Assembly: GCF_039621855.1 (NCBI RefSeq)
Contig: NZ_CP155071.1
Coordinates: 1,488,001 to 1,552,000 of the forward strand
Reading direction: 5' to 3'
DNA: 64,000 bases
Origin: Erwinia sp. HDF1-3R
GTDB lineage: Bacteria > Pseudomonadota > Gammaproteobacteria > Enterobacterales > Enterobacteriaceae
Each line of letters opens with the position of its first letter. Position 1 is the first letter of the stretch. Positions 55,083-64,000 of the stretch are shown in pieces. Position numbers and translations under genes: made by a program. Under the pieces are notes generated by a model, which saw only the letters and a program-made list of their open reading frames with translations, had not been told where the DNA came from and did no database searches.

Positions 55083-55200
55083 TCTGCTTCCTTCTGTCTT
55101 TATTCTTAAGCAAGAGTGTGACGAAGGATTATGAAGGAAACATTAAAACGCCCCGACTGACATCCCACCCAGTATTGCAGGCTTAACGTGGAGCAAAAGT

Positions 55201-55635
55201 ATGATAATTCGACTCGCCGCAGAAAAAGACAGTTTTGCCCTTAGCGCCCTGTTAACCGAATTAGGTTATGAAGGTACCCATCGCTTTATTGAGCGGCGGC
55301 TGGCGCAGTTAATTAACGATGATACCGAACGCCTTCTGGTGGCTGAACAGGATAACAGCGTGCTGGGCTTTCTTTCGCTGCATTTTATTCCTCAGCTGGC
55401 ACTGGAGGGTGATTTTGCCCGGGTCAGTTACTTTTGCATCGCCGATGGCGAACGCAGTAAAGGCGCTGGTCAGCAGCTGCTGCAACATGCTGAAAACCTG
55501 GCTCAGGCGCGCGGCTGCGACCGGATGGAAGTGCACTGCCATGAACACCGTATTAAAGCCAATGCGTTTTATGCCCGCGAAGGCTACACCGAATCACCCT
55601 GCTATCTGGTTAAACCTCTGCTGATAGCGGGCTGA
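55201..55635 (+). CDS. GNAT-family N-acetyltransferase
   Basis: A 144-residue protein with the GNAT core: IRLAAEKD at the N-terminus, VSYFCIADGERSKGAGQQLL as the acetyl-CoA-binding region (R/Q-x-x-G-x-G/A type), and NAFYAREGY. The substrate (small molecule or protein) is unknown. Its C-terminal 12 codons lie in the first copy of a 36-bp duplication whose second copy encodes the end of the convergent MocR-type gene. Confidence 0.85.
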   Translation: MIIRLAAEKDSFALSALLTELGYEGTHRFIERRLAQLINDDTERLLVAEQDNSVLGFLSLHFIPQLALEGDFARVSYFCIADGERSKGAGQQLLQHAENLAQARGCDRMEVHCHEHRIKANAFYAREGYTESPCYLVKPLLIAG

Positions 55636-55680
55636 GATCCGTAGGGTTAAACCTCTGCTGATAAGGGGCTGAGATCCGTA
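55608..55680. repeat. 37-bp-period duplication spanning two convergent gene ends
   Basis: Copies at 55608-55643 and 55645-55680 (GGTTAAACCTCTGCTGATA onwards) differ at two positions. Copy 1 encodes the C-terminus of the GNAT protein on the plus strand; copy 2 encodes the C-terminus of the MocR-type protein on the minus strand. Confidence 0.9.
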
Positions 55681-57005
55681 CCACTGGCCAGGATCAAGGC
55701 ATCAGCGATGGGAGCAATATCTTCATCGGCTAGCCTGGACGTGGCGACGCGAATAAACTGTACGCCGCCGCTGCGGCAGCGTTCGCCTGGCAGGACGGCA
55801 ATCCCCCGTGCCGCGAGGGTAATCATCGCAAACTGCTCTGACTGCACCGGCACAAAAAGGCTTAAGCCATCCCTGTCCGGCAGCGACAGCCCGCGTTTTT
55901 CCAGCGCGTTCAGCAGCAGACGCCGCCGCGTGGCGTAGACGACTTTCGCCTGCTGGATCAGCTGCTGGGTGTTGCGGTCATCGAGCATCCACGCGACAGC
56001 ATGCTGGAGGATCCTGCTGGTCCAGCTGGCACCAAAATTACGCCACGAGTGGATGCGTTTAATCAGCGGTTCTGGCCCTGATAACACTGCAAGCCTCAGG
56101 TCCGGGCCATAGGCTTTAGAAAATGAGCGTACATGCAGCGTCCTCTCCGGATAGTAGCGCCCCAGGCTCCATACGGGGTGGGCAGAGAGTTCCCCAATCC
56201 CATCATCCTCAATAATCAGCGTCCGCGTTCCCAGCAGCACTTTTGCCAGCGCCTCGTTTCGGGCTTCACTGACTCTGATACCGGTGGCGGAATGCGTTCC
56301 CGGCTGATAAATCATCGCCGTCGCACCCTTAGTCAGCAGCTTTGCCAGTGCCCCCGGCAGCGGTCCATGCTCATCACAGGCAAGCGGCAAGACATCGGCA
56401 CCGACATTGTCCAGCATATCCAGCAGCCGGGCCGCACTGGGATCTTCTATGATCACTTTCTCTCCTGGGGCGATAAGCGTCTGCATAATGCAGTTCATGG
56501 CATCGAAGCCGCCATCCGTCGCCAGCCATGCCTGGGCAGGGAAGGGCCAGCGGGGTTTTACCGCAGCCAGCAGCGCAGGCGCGATAGGTTCACGCTGGTA
56601 GCTATTGAGCTGCGGGCATGCAATACCCTGCATCATCGCTTCCTGCAGATTGGGTAGCAGAGCGGGATCGGGCGAGGCCATGGCGAGATCGGCACGGATG
56701 GCATCGCCATAGTTGCCGATTTTCTCAAAACGCACCGGACGCGGCGAGATGTTGTCGCCACATACCCAGACGCCGCTTCGTCCTTTTCCCGCAATGACCT
56801 TTTGCTTCCGAAGCTGCCCCCAGGCGGCAGAAACGGTAGCCGGGCTGACTGCCAACGCTTCCGCCAGCCCGCGTACCGAAGGCAGGTGGGTACCCATCGG
56901 GATCTCTCCATCGCGGATCAGCGCTGACGTCACTGCCGCAATGCCCTTTACGCTGGCGTCGGTAATCCGTTCTGCCAGCCAGTTAACGTCAAGCGATCCG
57001 GTCAT
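55647..57005 (-). CDS. MocR-type regulator (GntR helix-turn-helix fused to aminotransferase fold)
   Basis: A 452-residue fusion: N-terminal GntR winged helix (about 1-80, LPSVRGLAEALAVSPATVSA) and a type I aminotransferase-like domain (about 100-445) with the probable PLP lysine in SFSKAYGPDLR. MocR regulators usually sense PLP or amino compounds and control a neighbouring gene. This one is divergent from the Pht5-like/ybeM/ABC transporter operon (131 bp apart), its likely target. AAGGGAATTC precedes the ATG. Confidence 0.88.
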   Translation of the reverse strand: MTGSLDVNWLAERITDASVKGIAAVTSALIRDGEIPMGTHLPSVRGLAEALAVSPATVSAAWGQLRKQKVIAGKGRSGVWVCGDNISPRPVRFEKIGNYGDAIRADLAMASPDPALLPNLQEAMMQGIACPQLNSYQREPIAPALLAAVKPRWPFPAQAWLATDGGFDAMNCIMQTLIAPGEKVIIEDPSAARLLDMLDNVGADVLPLACDEHGPLPGALAKLLTKGATAMIYQPGTHSATGIRVSEARNEALAKVLLGTRTLIIEDDGIGELSAHPVWSLGRYYPERTLHVRSFSKAYGPDLRLAVLSGPEPLIKRIHSWRNFGASWTSRILQHAVAWMLDDRNTQQLIQQAKVVYATRRRLLLNALEKRGLSLPDRDGLSLFVPVQSEQFAMITLAARGIAVLPGERCRSGGVQFIRVATSRLADEDIAPIADALILASGTDLSPLSAEV

Positions 57006-57136
57006 AAGAATTCCCTTTGTTCAGTAACAAAGTAAATATTGTACAGCTATTATTCTCGATCTAGTATCGAATTCAAGCAAAAAGTGAACGCTTTTTACAC
57101 GGTTTAGCGGCCGATCCCTGATACAGAGAGAATGTC

Positions 57137-58087
57137 ATGATTACCATCAGACTGGCAGTACGCGACTGGGACTACTTTACCCCGCTGGCCCTGGGCGATA
57201 TTAAGCCGCAGGGCTTTAGGCTGGAAGTTCACCGCGTGGGAACGCTGGTGGGCGATCTGGCGAACAGCCGCGACTATGATGCGGCTGAGATATCCTTCAG
57301 CCGCTATGCTCAGAGCAGGGCCAGGGGAGAAGACCCGGTGCTGGCGCTGCCCCATTTTCTGATGCGCGGCTTTCGTCAGCGCTGCATCATTACGACCGAA
57401 CACAGCCCGCTGGTATCACTCGATCAGCTCGAGGGGAAAAAAATAGGCGTTACCGGCTGGCAGGATTCAGGCAATACCTGGACCCGGGCGCTGCTGCGTG
57501 AGGCCGGCGTTGATATCGGGAGGGCTTACTGGTTTGCCGGCCGCTTAACGGCAGACCATCCTGTAGAGGATCGGCTCGCCGGGTTTGGTCGTCCGGGACG
57601 GATTGAAGCCGCTCCGGGAGAGCGCCCGCTGATTGAGCTGCTGAGGGCAGGTGAACTGGATGCGGTATTTACCCCTTTTATGCCGCAGGGCTTCTTCCTG
57701 AAAGGGTCGGGCCTGCGGCAGTTGCAGACTGATTTTCGTCAGGCCGAACGCGAATATTTTGATCGGGTGGGTTATATCCCCGGTCATCACCTGCTGGCCT
57801 ACAAACACGAGATCGCTAACGCCCACCCTGACATCGTGAAGGAGCTGAGTGATCTGATCGATCAATCGGCCAGACTGTGGCAGGCAAAACGTGAGAAATA
57901 TGCGGATACCACCCCCTGGCTGCTGGATGATTTGCGACGTACCGCGCAGGATTTGCCGGCCAGCTGGAATGACAACGGTTTTGACGCTAACAAAGAGATG
58001 ATTGCTGCGTTTGGCAAAGAACTTTTCGAACAGGGCATTACCACCACCTGCCTGACGCCCGCCATGCTATTTCCGGCAGTAACCTGA
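57137..58087 (+). CDS. 4,5-dihydroxyphthalate decarboxylase-like / NMT1-like binding-fold protein
   Basis: A 316-residue protein without a signal peptide. It has the periplasmic-binding-protein fold used by the Pht5/4,5-dihydroxyphthalate decarboxylase-like family (LAVRDWDYFTPLALGDI at the start, LEGKKIGVTGWQDSG in the middle, FTPFMPQGF later). Members are either decarboxylases or binding proteins for sulfonate- and nitrate-type transporters. Lack of a signal favours a cytoplasmic role. First gene of the MocR-divergent operon; 11 bp before ybeM. Confidence 0.7.
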   Translation: MITIRLAVRDWDYFTPLALGDIKPQGFRLEVHRVGTLVGDLANSRDYDAAEISFSRYAQSRARGEDPVLALPHFLMRGFRQRCIITTEHSPLVSLDQLEGKKIGVTGWQDSGNTWTRALLREAGVDIGRAYWFAGRLTADHPVEDRLAGFGRPGRIEAAPGERPLIELLRAGELDAVFTPFMPQGFFLKGSGLRQLQTDFRQAEREYFDRVGYIPGHHLLAYKHEIANAHPDIVKELSDLIDQSARLWQAKREKYADTTPWLLDDLRRTAQDLPASWNDNGFDANKEMIAAFGKELFEQGITTTCLTPAMLFPAVT

Positions 58088-58098
58088 GGAGCACTGAA

Positions 58099-58893
58099 AT
58101 GAAAGTTGCATTAGGACAGTTTGCGGTCAGCCGCGAATGGCAGGAAAATGCCGCGATTTGCACCGATCTGATGACGAAGGCTCAAGCAGGGGGGGCCGAT
58201 TTGTTGGTGCTGCCCGAGGGCGTACTGGCGCGGGATATTGCTGACCCGGATCTGGTGCTAAAGGCCGCCCAGCCGTTGGATGGCCCCTTCCTTAGCGAAA
58301 TATATGCCGCCAGTCGTGGAAATACGCTCACCACCATGATGACCGTACATGTGCCTGCGGACGAGGGTAAGGCACTGAATGTTTTGATTGCTATTCGCAA
58401 TGGGGAAATTATCGCCCGTTATGACAAGCTGCATCTTTATGATGCCTTTGCGATGCAGGAGTCGCGCAATGTTTCTGCGGGTCTGACCGTGCCCCCGCTG
58501 GTGGACGTGGCCGGAATGAAAGTCGGCCTGATGACCTGTTATGACGTGCGTTTCCCCGAGCTGGCCCGCCGCCTGGTGCTCGATGGAGCCGATGTTCTGG
58601 TCTTGCCCGCCGCCTGGGTCAAAGGCCCGCTGAAAGAAATGCACTGGGAGGTGCTGGTAACCGCCCGTGCGCTGGAAAATACCTGCTATCTGGTGGCTGT
58701 GGGTGAGTGTGGCCCGCGCAATATCGGTAACAGCCTGGTCGTGGATCCGCTTGGCGTGTCGATAGCGAAAGCCGCAGAAGCGCCGGCGCTGGTTTTTGCC
58801 GAGCTGGATCCGGCCCGTATCGCCCACGCGCGCAGCGTATTGCCGGTTCTCGAAAATCGTCGTTTTGATCGTCCTGAACTGATCCAACCCTGA
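58099..58893 (+). CDS. ybeM: Nitrilase-family amidase YbeM (deaminated glutathione amidase-like)
   Basis: A 264-residue nitrilase-superfamily amidase resembling E. coli YbeM over its whole length. The Glu-Lys-Cys triad is visible in VLPEGVL, YDKLHLYDAF and MTCYDVRFPE. Relatives hydrolyse deaminated glutathione, a metabolite-repair reaction. It lies near tatE as in E. coli, but here an ABC transporter operon separates the two. GAGGAGC precedes the ATG. Confidence 0.9.
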   Translation: MKVALGQFAVSREWQENAAICTDLMTKAQAGGADLLVLPEGVLARDIADPDLVLKAAQPLDGPFLSEIYAASRGNTLTTMMTVHVPADEGKALNVLIAIRNGEIIARYDKLHLYDAFAMQESRNVSAGLTVPPLVDVAGMKVGLMTCYDVRFPELARRLVLDGADVLVLPAAWVKGPLKEMHWEVLVTARALENTCYLVAVGECGPRNIGNSLVVDPLGVSIAKAAEAPALVFAELDPARIAHARSVLPVLENRRFDRPELIQP

Positions 58894-58944
58894 GATAAAG
58901 GGCATGGCAGGCTATCCACCATTAAGACACCGGGGAAACGAACA

Positions 58945-59826
58945 ATGAAAAAAATTGCGCTGGCACTGGCTCTGGGCTTATCCGTTAGCCTGGCACAGGC
59001 CGCAGAGGCCATTCCTGTACAAAAGGTCGACCAGGCACTGCATGACCGTCTGCCGCCTGATATCCAAAAGGCGGGCAGGATGATTTCGGTGAATAATGGC
59101 TCCTTTCCGCCCTATGAAATTGTAGAAGGGCCCTCTTCGATGAGCGGTGCATCAGCCGACCTCACCGAGGCGCTGGCACAGCTGCTGGGTATCAAAATCG
59201 AGCACGCTACCGTCAGCGGGCTGTCGGGCGTGCTGGCCGGCATCAAATCTGGCCGCTATCAGCTGGCGATTGGCCCCATTGGGGATTATCCGGAGCGCCA
59301 GCAGAAAAATGATTTCATCGACTTTGTGCAGGAGTTCGTGGTGTTTGCCGTACAGAAGGGCAATCCGTTGCAGATTAACGATCTGGAGAGTACCTGCGGT
59401 AAGCGAATTGCGGTAATGGCGGGAGGCTCGGCGGAACAGGTCATTCGCAGGCAGTCTGACGTCTGTACCGGGGCGGGTAAACCAGCGGTGGTTATCCAGT
59501 CATTCGCCGATCAGCCCTCGTCGATTCTGGCGGTGCGCTCTAAGCGTTCGGATGCCTTTTTCTCTTCGCAGGCACCGCTGGTGTGGTTTGTTGACCAGGC
59601 GAACGGACAGCTTGAGCTGACCGGGCAGGGTAAGAAAAATGGCTTCGGCGATATTTTCCAGGGCACCGTGGTGCCGAAAGACGCCGCGCTTGGCAAAGTG
59701 GTGCTTGCGGGGTATCAGAAGCTTTTCGCTAACGGCACCTATGCCGCCATTATGAAGAAGTGGAAGCTTGAGGGGAACGCACTGACTGCCCCGGGGATTA
59801 ACCTGGCGAAAGGGGCAGCAAAATGA
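58945..59826 (+). CDS. Polar amino-acid-type ABC substrate-binding protein
   Basis: A 293-residue exported family-3 solute-binding protein: signal peptide about 1-19 (AQA-AE), then NNGSFPPYEIVEG and GPIGDYPERQ. It should bind an amino acid or opine-like compound in the periplasm. Two cysteines (in STCGKR and DVCTG) may pair. Its stop overlaps the permease start (ATGA). Confidence 0.87.
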   Translation: MKKIALALALGLSVSLAQAAEAIPVQKVDQALHDRLPPDIQKAGRMISVNNGSFPPYEIVEGPSSMSGASADLTEALAQLLGIKIEHATVSGLSGVLAGIKSGRYQLAIGPIGDYPERQQKNDFIDFVQEFVVFAVQKGNPLQINDLESTCGKRIAVMAGGSAEQVIRRQSDVCTGAGKPAVVIQSFADQPSSILAVRSKRSDAFFSSQAPLVWFVDQANGQLELTGQGKKNGFGDIFQGTVVPKDAALGKVVLAGYQKLFANGTYAAIMKKWKLEGNALTAPGINLAKGAAK

Positions 59827-60911
59827 CCCCAGGCGGCAGCGATCCGCGCGCTGAGGCAGGGCAGAATGCTGTGACCCCAGGCGGCAGCGATCCGCGCGCT
59901 GAGGCAGGGCCGAACGCTGTGACCCCAGGCGGCAGCGATCCGCGCGCTGGGGGCAGTGCGAGCGCTGGCGAATGGGCTGACGTGCAGCTGCGCGATGTGG
60001 CCTGTGCCCGCAGCGCCCCGCGCTACGGACGGCTGGTCAGCTGGGTCCTGGTACTGGCGATCGCCGCCAGCGTCCTGTGGCTGGTGGCTACTAACCCCAA
60101 TTTTGAATGGGGCGTGGTGGGCAAATGGTTTACCGAAGGCTCGGTGCTCAAGGGCTTGCAGGTCACGCTGGGGCTGACGGTCGTCTCCATGATCCTGGGC
60201 ACCCTACTGGGGCTGCTGCTGGCGGTGGCGCGGCTGGCGGATAACCGCCTGCTGAGCGGACTGGCCGGATTGTATATCTGGTTTTTTCGCGGGACGCCGC
60301 TGCTGGTACAGCTAATTTTCTGGTACAACATGTCGACGCTCTTCCCGACGGTTACCCTGGGTATTCCCTTTGGTGGGCCAGTACTGGCCAGCTGGAATAC
60401 CAACGATCTGATCACTCCCCTGACGGCGGCTATTGCAGGCCTGGCGCTGAATGAAGCGGCCTATATGGCAGAAATTATTCGCGCAGGTCTGCAATCAGTC
60501 GACAGCGGGCAGGTGGAAACCACCCAGGCTTTTGGCATGAGCCGCGCGCGTGCGCTGCGCCGTATCATTATTCCCCAGGCCATGCGGTCAATTATTCCCC
60601 CTACCGGCAATCAGCTGATCGGTATGATCAAGGCGACCTCGCTGGTGAGCGTGATTGCGATGGGCGATCTGCTCTATTCCGTTCAGTCGATCTATAACCG
60701 CACCTTTGAAGTTATTCCGATGCTGCTGGTGGCCGTTATCTGGTATCTGCTCATCACCTCTGTATTGAACGTCGGACAGTCGGCGATTGAGCGCTACTAC
60801 TCACGCAGCGTCCGACGCACGCTGTCGGCAACCCGTCGGCGATTACCCGCAGCGGACAGCAAAGCCACTCCGATGGTTAACCGTCCTTTTATGCATAAGG
60901 AGGATCTGTGA
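59823..60911 (+). CDS. Amino-acid ABC permease with repeated N-terminal extension
   Basis: A 362-residue HisM/GlnP-type permease. Residues about 1-50 are three tandem 16-residue repeats ([16 protein letters not shown] and variants), then a hydrophobic segment near 66-86 and the transport domain with [17 protein letters not shown], the ATPase-contacting EAA loop. The extension is unusual for the family and is made by a 48-bp tandem DNA repeat. It overlaps the binding-protein gene and the ATPase gene by 4 bases each. Confidence 0.87.
   Translation: MTPGGSDPRAEAGQNAVTPGGSDPRAEAGPNAVTPGGSDPRAGGSASAGEWADVQLRDVACARSAPRYGRLVSWVLVLAIAASVLWLVATNPNFEWGVVGKWFTEGSVLKGLQVTLGLTVVSMILGTLLGLLLAVARLADNRLLSGLAGLYIWFFRGTPLLVQLIFWYNMSTLFPTVTLGIPFGGPVLASWNTNDLITPLTAAIAGLALNEAAYMAEIIRAGLQSVDSGQVETTQAFGMSRARALRRIIIPQAMRSIIPPTGNQLIGMIKATSLVSVIAMGDLLYSVQSIYNRTFEVIPMLLVAVIWYLLITSVLNVGQSAIERYYSRSVRRTLSATRRRLPAADSKATPMVNRPFMHKEDL
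59826..59969 (+). repeat. Three 48-bp tandem repeats inside the permease gene
   Basis: Copies start at 59826, 59874 and 59922 (ACCCCAGGCGGCAGCGATCC). Copies 1 and 2 are nearly identical; copy 3 diverges in its second half. Being 48 bp, copy-number change keeps the frame. Confidence 0.95.
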
Positions 60912-61678
60912 ACGAGACTCAGCCGCTGGTGCGGGCGCGAAACGTGCAGAAAAGCTATGGCGATAATGAAGTGCTCAAAGGGGTGGATCTGGATGTTATG
61001 TCGGGTGAGGTGGTGGTGATCCTCGGGCCGTCCGGCTCGGGAAAATCGACCTTTCTACGCTGCATTAACCACCTTGAAGAGCTAAATGCGGGTTCGATTA
61101 TGGTGAGCGGTAGCCAGCCCGGCTATATCCTGAAAAAAGGACGGCTACAGCGCCTGCCGCCGCGTAAAATCGCCCGGCAGCGGCAGAAAATTGGCATGGT
61201 GTTTCAGCAGTTCAATCTTTACCCGCATATGACCGTTTTGCAAAATATCATCGAGGCACCCATTGGGGTACACAAGGTGCCGCGTGACGAGGCTACGCGC
61301 TATGCCAGAGAGCTACTGGCCACGGTGGGACTGAGTGACAAGGCGGATGCCTGGCCGGGGAATCTCTCCGGCGGTCAGCAGCAGCGCGTTGCCATTGCCA
61401 GAGCGCTGGCGATTCGTCCCGAGCTGATGCTTTTCGATGAGCCTACTTCGGCGCTGGATCCTGAGCTGGTGGGCGAAGTGCTGGCAATCATGCGCAATCT
61501 GGCTGACCAGGGACTGACAATGATTGTGGTGACGCATGAGATAGGCTTTGCCCGTGAAGCCGCAGATCGGGTGGTATTTATGGATGGCGGGGTGGTGGTT
61601 GAGCAGGGGCCGCCAGAAGACGTTTTGGTTAATCCGCGACATCCCCGTTTCCAGACTTTTCTCAGCCGTTTTATCTGA
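60908..61678 (+). CDS. Amino-acid ABC transporter ATPase (GlnQ/HisP type)
   Basis: A 256-residue ABC ATPase with Walker [11 protein letters not shown]-loop [13 protein letters not shown], signature LSGGQQQR and Walker [15 protein letters not shown], followed by the His of [11 protein letters not shown]. An insertion near residues 65-95 ([17 protein letters not shown]) is also seen in some opine and histidine-type transporters. Last gene of the operon. Confidence 0.92.
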   Translation: MNETQPLVRARNVQKSYGDNEVLKGVDLDVMSGEVVVILGPSGSGKSTFLRCINHLEELNAGSIMVSGSQPGYILKKGRLQRLPPRKIARQRQKIGMVFQQFNLYPHMTVLQNIIEAPIGVHKVPRDEATRYARELLATVGLSDKADAWPGNLSGGQQQRVAIARALAIRPELMLFDEPTSALDPELVGEVLAIMRNLADQGLTMIVVTHEIGFAREAADRVVFMDGGVVVEQGPPEDVLVNPRHPRFQTFLSRFI

Positions 61679-61810
61679 TATCATTTAGCGGTCAATCTGT
61701 GCAGATATTACTCTGTTACAGATTGCGGTTGTATTGACCGGCGTTCTGCGCGTTAATACACGTTATCGTTATTGGCCGTAACACGGGTCAGATTAGAAAA
61801 GAAGGTGTGT

Positions 61811-62017
61811 ATGGAAGGTATCAGTATTGCGAAGCTGCTGATTATCGGTGCTCTGATCGTATTATTGTTCGGAACCAATAAGTTGCGTTCTCTCGGTGGC
61901 GATCTGGGGTCGGCGATCAAAGGCTTCAAAAAAGCCATGAGTGACGACGATTCTTCCGCTAAAAAAGCGCCGGTTGCCGAAGAAAAGCCCGCAGAGCAGG
62001 TTATTCACAAAGATTAA
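61811..62017 (+). CDS. tatE: Sec-independent translocase component TatE
   Basis: A 68-residue TatA-family protein: N-terminal membrane helix ([17 protein letters not shown]), the hinge [21 protein letters not shown], and an acidic/basic tail. It works with TatBC in export of folded proteins. Its position beside lipA supports TatE over TatA. The ATG at 61811 begins at the usual MEGIS; the longer frame is rejected. Confidence 0.95.
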   Translation: MEGISIAKLLIIGALIVLLFGTNKLRSLGGDLGSAIKGFKKAMSDDDSSAKKAPVAEEKPAEQVIHKD

Positions 62018-62033
62018 TCGCCGTTGGGTGAAT

Positions 62034-62066
62034 AAAAAAACGGATGACACAGTCATCCGTTTTTTG
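62034..62066. terminator. Terminator between tatE and lipA
   Basis: AAAACGGATGAC-ACA-GTCATCCGTTTT, with A run before and T run after, so it can end transcription from both sides (tatE and convergent lipA). Confidence 0.92.
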
Positions 62067-62127
62067 TTTGTGTTGCATGTATGTAAATAAATATGACAAA
62101 TGGGCGGGCTGCCGCACGCCCGTCACA

Positions 62128-63093
62128 TTATTTCACTTCCAGCCCTTTTGCCTGCATATCCGCATGATACGACGAGCGCACAAAGGGACCGCAGGCGGCA
62201 TGGGTAAAGCCCATTTCCATTGCGGCTTCTTTCATTTCATCAAATTCCGCCGGGCTGACGTAGCGCTGAACCGGCAGATGATGGCGGCTGGGCTGGAGAT
62301 ACTGGCCGAGCGTCAACATGGTCACGCCGTGACGTCGCAGGTCGCGCATCACCTCAATAATTTCCGCATTGGTTTCACCCAGCCCGACCATCAGGCCTGA
62401 TTTGGTCGGCAGTTCGGGGTGGGCCTCTTTAAAACGCTCCAGCAGCTTAAGCGACCAGTCGTAGTTTGCACCGGGGCGAACCTGCCGGTAAACGCGCGGC
62501 ACGTTTTCCAGATTGTGATTAAAGACGTCCGGCGGCGTGGCGTTGAGGATCTCCAGCGCACGATCCATACGACCCCTGAAATCAGGCACCAGCGTTTCAA
62601 TTTTGATGGTCGGGTTTTTAGCGCGGATAGCGCTAATGCAGTCGGCAAAGTGCTGAGCGCCGCCGTCGCGCAGATCGTCGCGGTCTACGGAGGTGATGAC
62701 CACGTAGCGTAACGCCATATCCGCGATGGTCTGTGCCAGCTTTTCCGGCTCATTCATATCAGGAGCAACGGGACGGCCGTGGGCGACATCACAGAAGGGG
62801 CAGCGGCGGGTACAGATGGCGCCGAGGATCATAAAAGTGGCGGTGCCGTGGTTAAAGCATTCTGCCAGGTTAGGGCAGGAAGCCTCTTCGCAGACGGAGT
62901 GCAGGCCATTTTTCCGCATGGCCGCTTTGATACCCTGGATGCGGCTGGAATCCGCGGGGAGCTTGATCTTCATCCATTCCGGCTTGCGTAAAATTTCCGT
63001 GCGCTCGGTGACGACGGTTTTTACCGGGATCAGCGCCATTTTGTCTGCGTCGCGGTATTTTACGCCGCGTTCCATCTGAATGGGTTTACTCAT
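62128..63093 (-). CDS. lipA: Lipoyl synthase
   Basis: A 321-residue radical-SAM enzyme that inserts two sulfurs into the octanoyl chain on lipoyl domains. Visible are the auxiliary cluster cysteines ([12 protein letters not shown]), the radical-SAM motif CTRRCPFC and the C-terminal RSSYHAD serine motif. Full length. It follows lipB by about 217 bp; the ybeF regulator found between them in E. coli is absent. Confidence 0.98.
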   Translation of the reverse strand: MSKPIQMERGVKYRDADKMALIPVKTVVTERTEILRKPEWMKIKLPADSSRIQGIKAAMRKNGLHSVCEEASCPNLAECFNHGTATFMILGAICTRRCPFCDVAHGRPVAPDMNEPEKLAQTIADMALRYVVITSVDRDDLRDGGAQHFADCISAIRAKNPTIKIETLVPDFRGRMDRALEILNATPPDVFNHNLENVPRVYRQVRPGANYDWSLKLLERFKEAHPELPTKSGLMVGLGETNAEIIEVMRDLRRHGVTMLTLGQYLQPSRHHLPVQRYVSPAEFDEMKEAAMEMGFTHAACGPFVRSSYHADMQAKGLEVK

Positions 63094-63310
63094 AATCTAG
63101 CAGGTTCCAGGTTGGCATGCGCCGGGTGCGCATAACACTTAATGAGTTGTTTAACCATCATCCTTCAGATAATCAGCGGGGCTGTTTCCTGAAGGCCAGG
63201 GGTGAGGCTCAACTTTTTTTGATAAAAGCGCGAAAATTATATCATCCCGGCCGCCGCTTTTCAGCCAGGCCGCCGCATTAAATGTGACGGAATTGTAAAT
63301 CAACTCGCGC

Positions 63311-63970
63311 TTATACGAGCGGCAGACTGTTGCCTTCCAGCCAGATAACCTCGGAGCAGCCCAGCTGCCGGGCGAAGTTTTCAATCAGCAGCGGGCCAAC
63401 CTCAGCGGGCTGAACGTCCGGCTTAAGCGCGCTAAGCTGCGTCATTTCCAGACCGGCATAGCCGCAGGGATTGATGCGCAGGAAAGGCGAGAGATCCATC
63501 GCGACATTTAGCGCCAGACCGTGGAACGAGCAGCCTTTACGGATGCGCAGTCCCAGCGAGCAGATCTTTTTGTCATCCACGTACACGCCCGGTGCATCGG
63601 GTCTTGCACAAGCGGAGAGAGAAAAGCAGGCGAGGGTGTCGATAACCGTTTGCTCAATAGCCGTCACCAGCTGTCGCACGCCGATTTTTCTGCGCTTGAG
63701 GTTAACCATTACGTACATCACCTGCTGTCCGGGGCCGTGATAGGTTACCTGACCGCCGCGATCGCTCTGAACGACAGGGATATTCCCGGTCATAAGCAGA
63801 TGTTCTGCCTTACCTGCCTGTCCCTGAGTAAATACCGGCGGATGTTCAACCAGCCAGATTTCATCGGGCGTCGCGTCGTCGCGTCGATCGGTAAAGGTAT
63901 GCATGGCCTGTGAAACAGGCTCCCAGGGCTGGAGACCCAGCTGGCGAATAAGCAGCGTATCTGGTGACAA
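63311..63970 (-). CDS. lipB: Octanoyltransferase LipB
   Basis: A 219-residue enzyme that moves octanoate from acyl carrier protein to lipoyl domains. Visible are [37 protein letters not shown] and the active-site Cys in RINPCGYAG. The start is uncertain: the TTG at 63970 aligns with the start of E. coli LipB, whose own start I recall as TTG; an earlier in-frame TTG at 63988 is possible, and the frame stays open to the window edge. Confidence 0.93.
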   Translation of the reverse strand: MSPDTLLIRQLGLQPWEPVSQAMHTFTDRRDDATPDEIWLVEHPPVFTQGQAGKAEHLLMTGNIPVVQSDRGGQVTYHGPGQQVMYVMVNLKRRKIGVRQLVTAIEQTVIDTLACFSLSACARPDAPGVYVDDKKICSLGLRIRKGCSFHGLALNVAMDLSPFLRINPCGYAGLEMTQLSALKPDVQPAEVGPLLIENFARQLGCSEVIWLEGNSLPLV

Positions 63971-64000
63971 AACGAGTGGTCCGTTCAATATTCGGCAGGG

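Noticed and set aside
63151-63384. Minus-strand 77-codon reading frame between lipB and lipA
   Set aside because: It overlaps the end of lipB out of frame, has no ribosome site and shows no resemblance to the ybeF regulator found here in E. coli.

Overview
The window looks like chromosome of a plant-associated enterobacterium, most likely Erwiniaceae (Erwinia/Pantoea-like). This rests on recognised gene families: an arn operon, tatE-lipA-lipB next to a ybeM-type amidase, cspE, yohP, a PQQ glucose dehydrogenase, and an Hrp/Hrc type III secretion system (T3SS) with enterobacterial HrpX/HrpY. The species was not identified and no database was searched.

Left part (1-21.6 kb). An iron-type alcohol dehydrogenase and a lipoprotein are followed by the PQQ receptor pqqU and the PQQ-dependent glucose dehydrogenase gcd, a plausible cofactor-uptake/enzyme pair. 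After a small P-loop kinase and a BhsA-type periplasmic peptide comes arnBCADTEF (aminoarabinose modification of lipid A). Next is a response regulator whose receiver lacks the phosphoacceptor Asp, translationally coupled to a 28-codon leader ORF. An orphan metal/siderophore-type binding protein, fetAB, an OprB-type sugar porin and a DUF883-type stress protein complete the section.

Middle (21.8-25 kb). No credible protein gene lies here. Six tandem ~456-462-bp units, alternating between two subtypes (A-B-A-B-A-B), each carry a ~198-bp core. The core has terminal inverted repeats and internal hairpins that, on the minus strand, show GGA in the loops and the exact decamer ACAGGGATGT, the core of the CsrA/RsmA binding consensus. 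A solitary diverged member in the opposite orientation (24638-24842) keeps the pairing pattern with different stem sequences, as expected for structured RNA. This is the strongest candidate for an undescribed system. A cyanide-insensitive-type bd oxidase operon (cydA, cydB, DUF2474 small subunit) follows on the minus strand.

T3SS (28.9-53.7 kb). hrpY-hrpX-hrpL is divergent from hrpJ-hrcV-hrpQ-hrcN-hrpO-hrpP-hrcQRSTU, which converges on hrpS / hrpA-hrpB-hrcJ-hrpD-hrpE / hrpF-hrpG-hrcC-hrpT-hrpV. A harpin and a HrpL-box-driven candidate effector lie beyond hrpS. hrpL has a perfect sigma-54 promoter (HrpS/RpoN target), and five hrp boxes of identical 28-bp geometry drive hrpJ, hrpF, hrpA, the harpin and the candidate effector. 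This gives a complete HrpX/Y, HrpS, sigma-54, HrpL cascade.

Right part (53.8-64 kb). Small membrane proteins (yohP and a 31-aa ORF), a Cys-rich protein, cspE and a GNAT acetyltransferase precede a MocR-type regulator. The regulator is divergent from a five-gene operon: Pht5-like protein, ybeM amidase, and a polar amino-acid ABC transporter whose permease has three 16-residue N-terminal repeats. Then come tatE, lipA and lipB.
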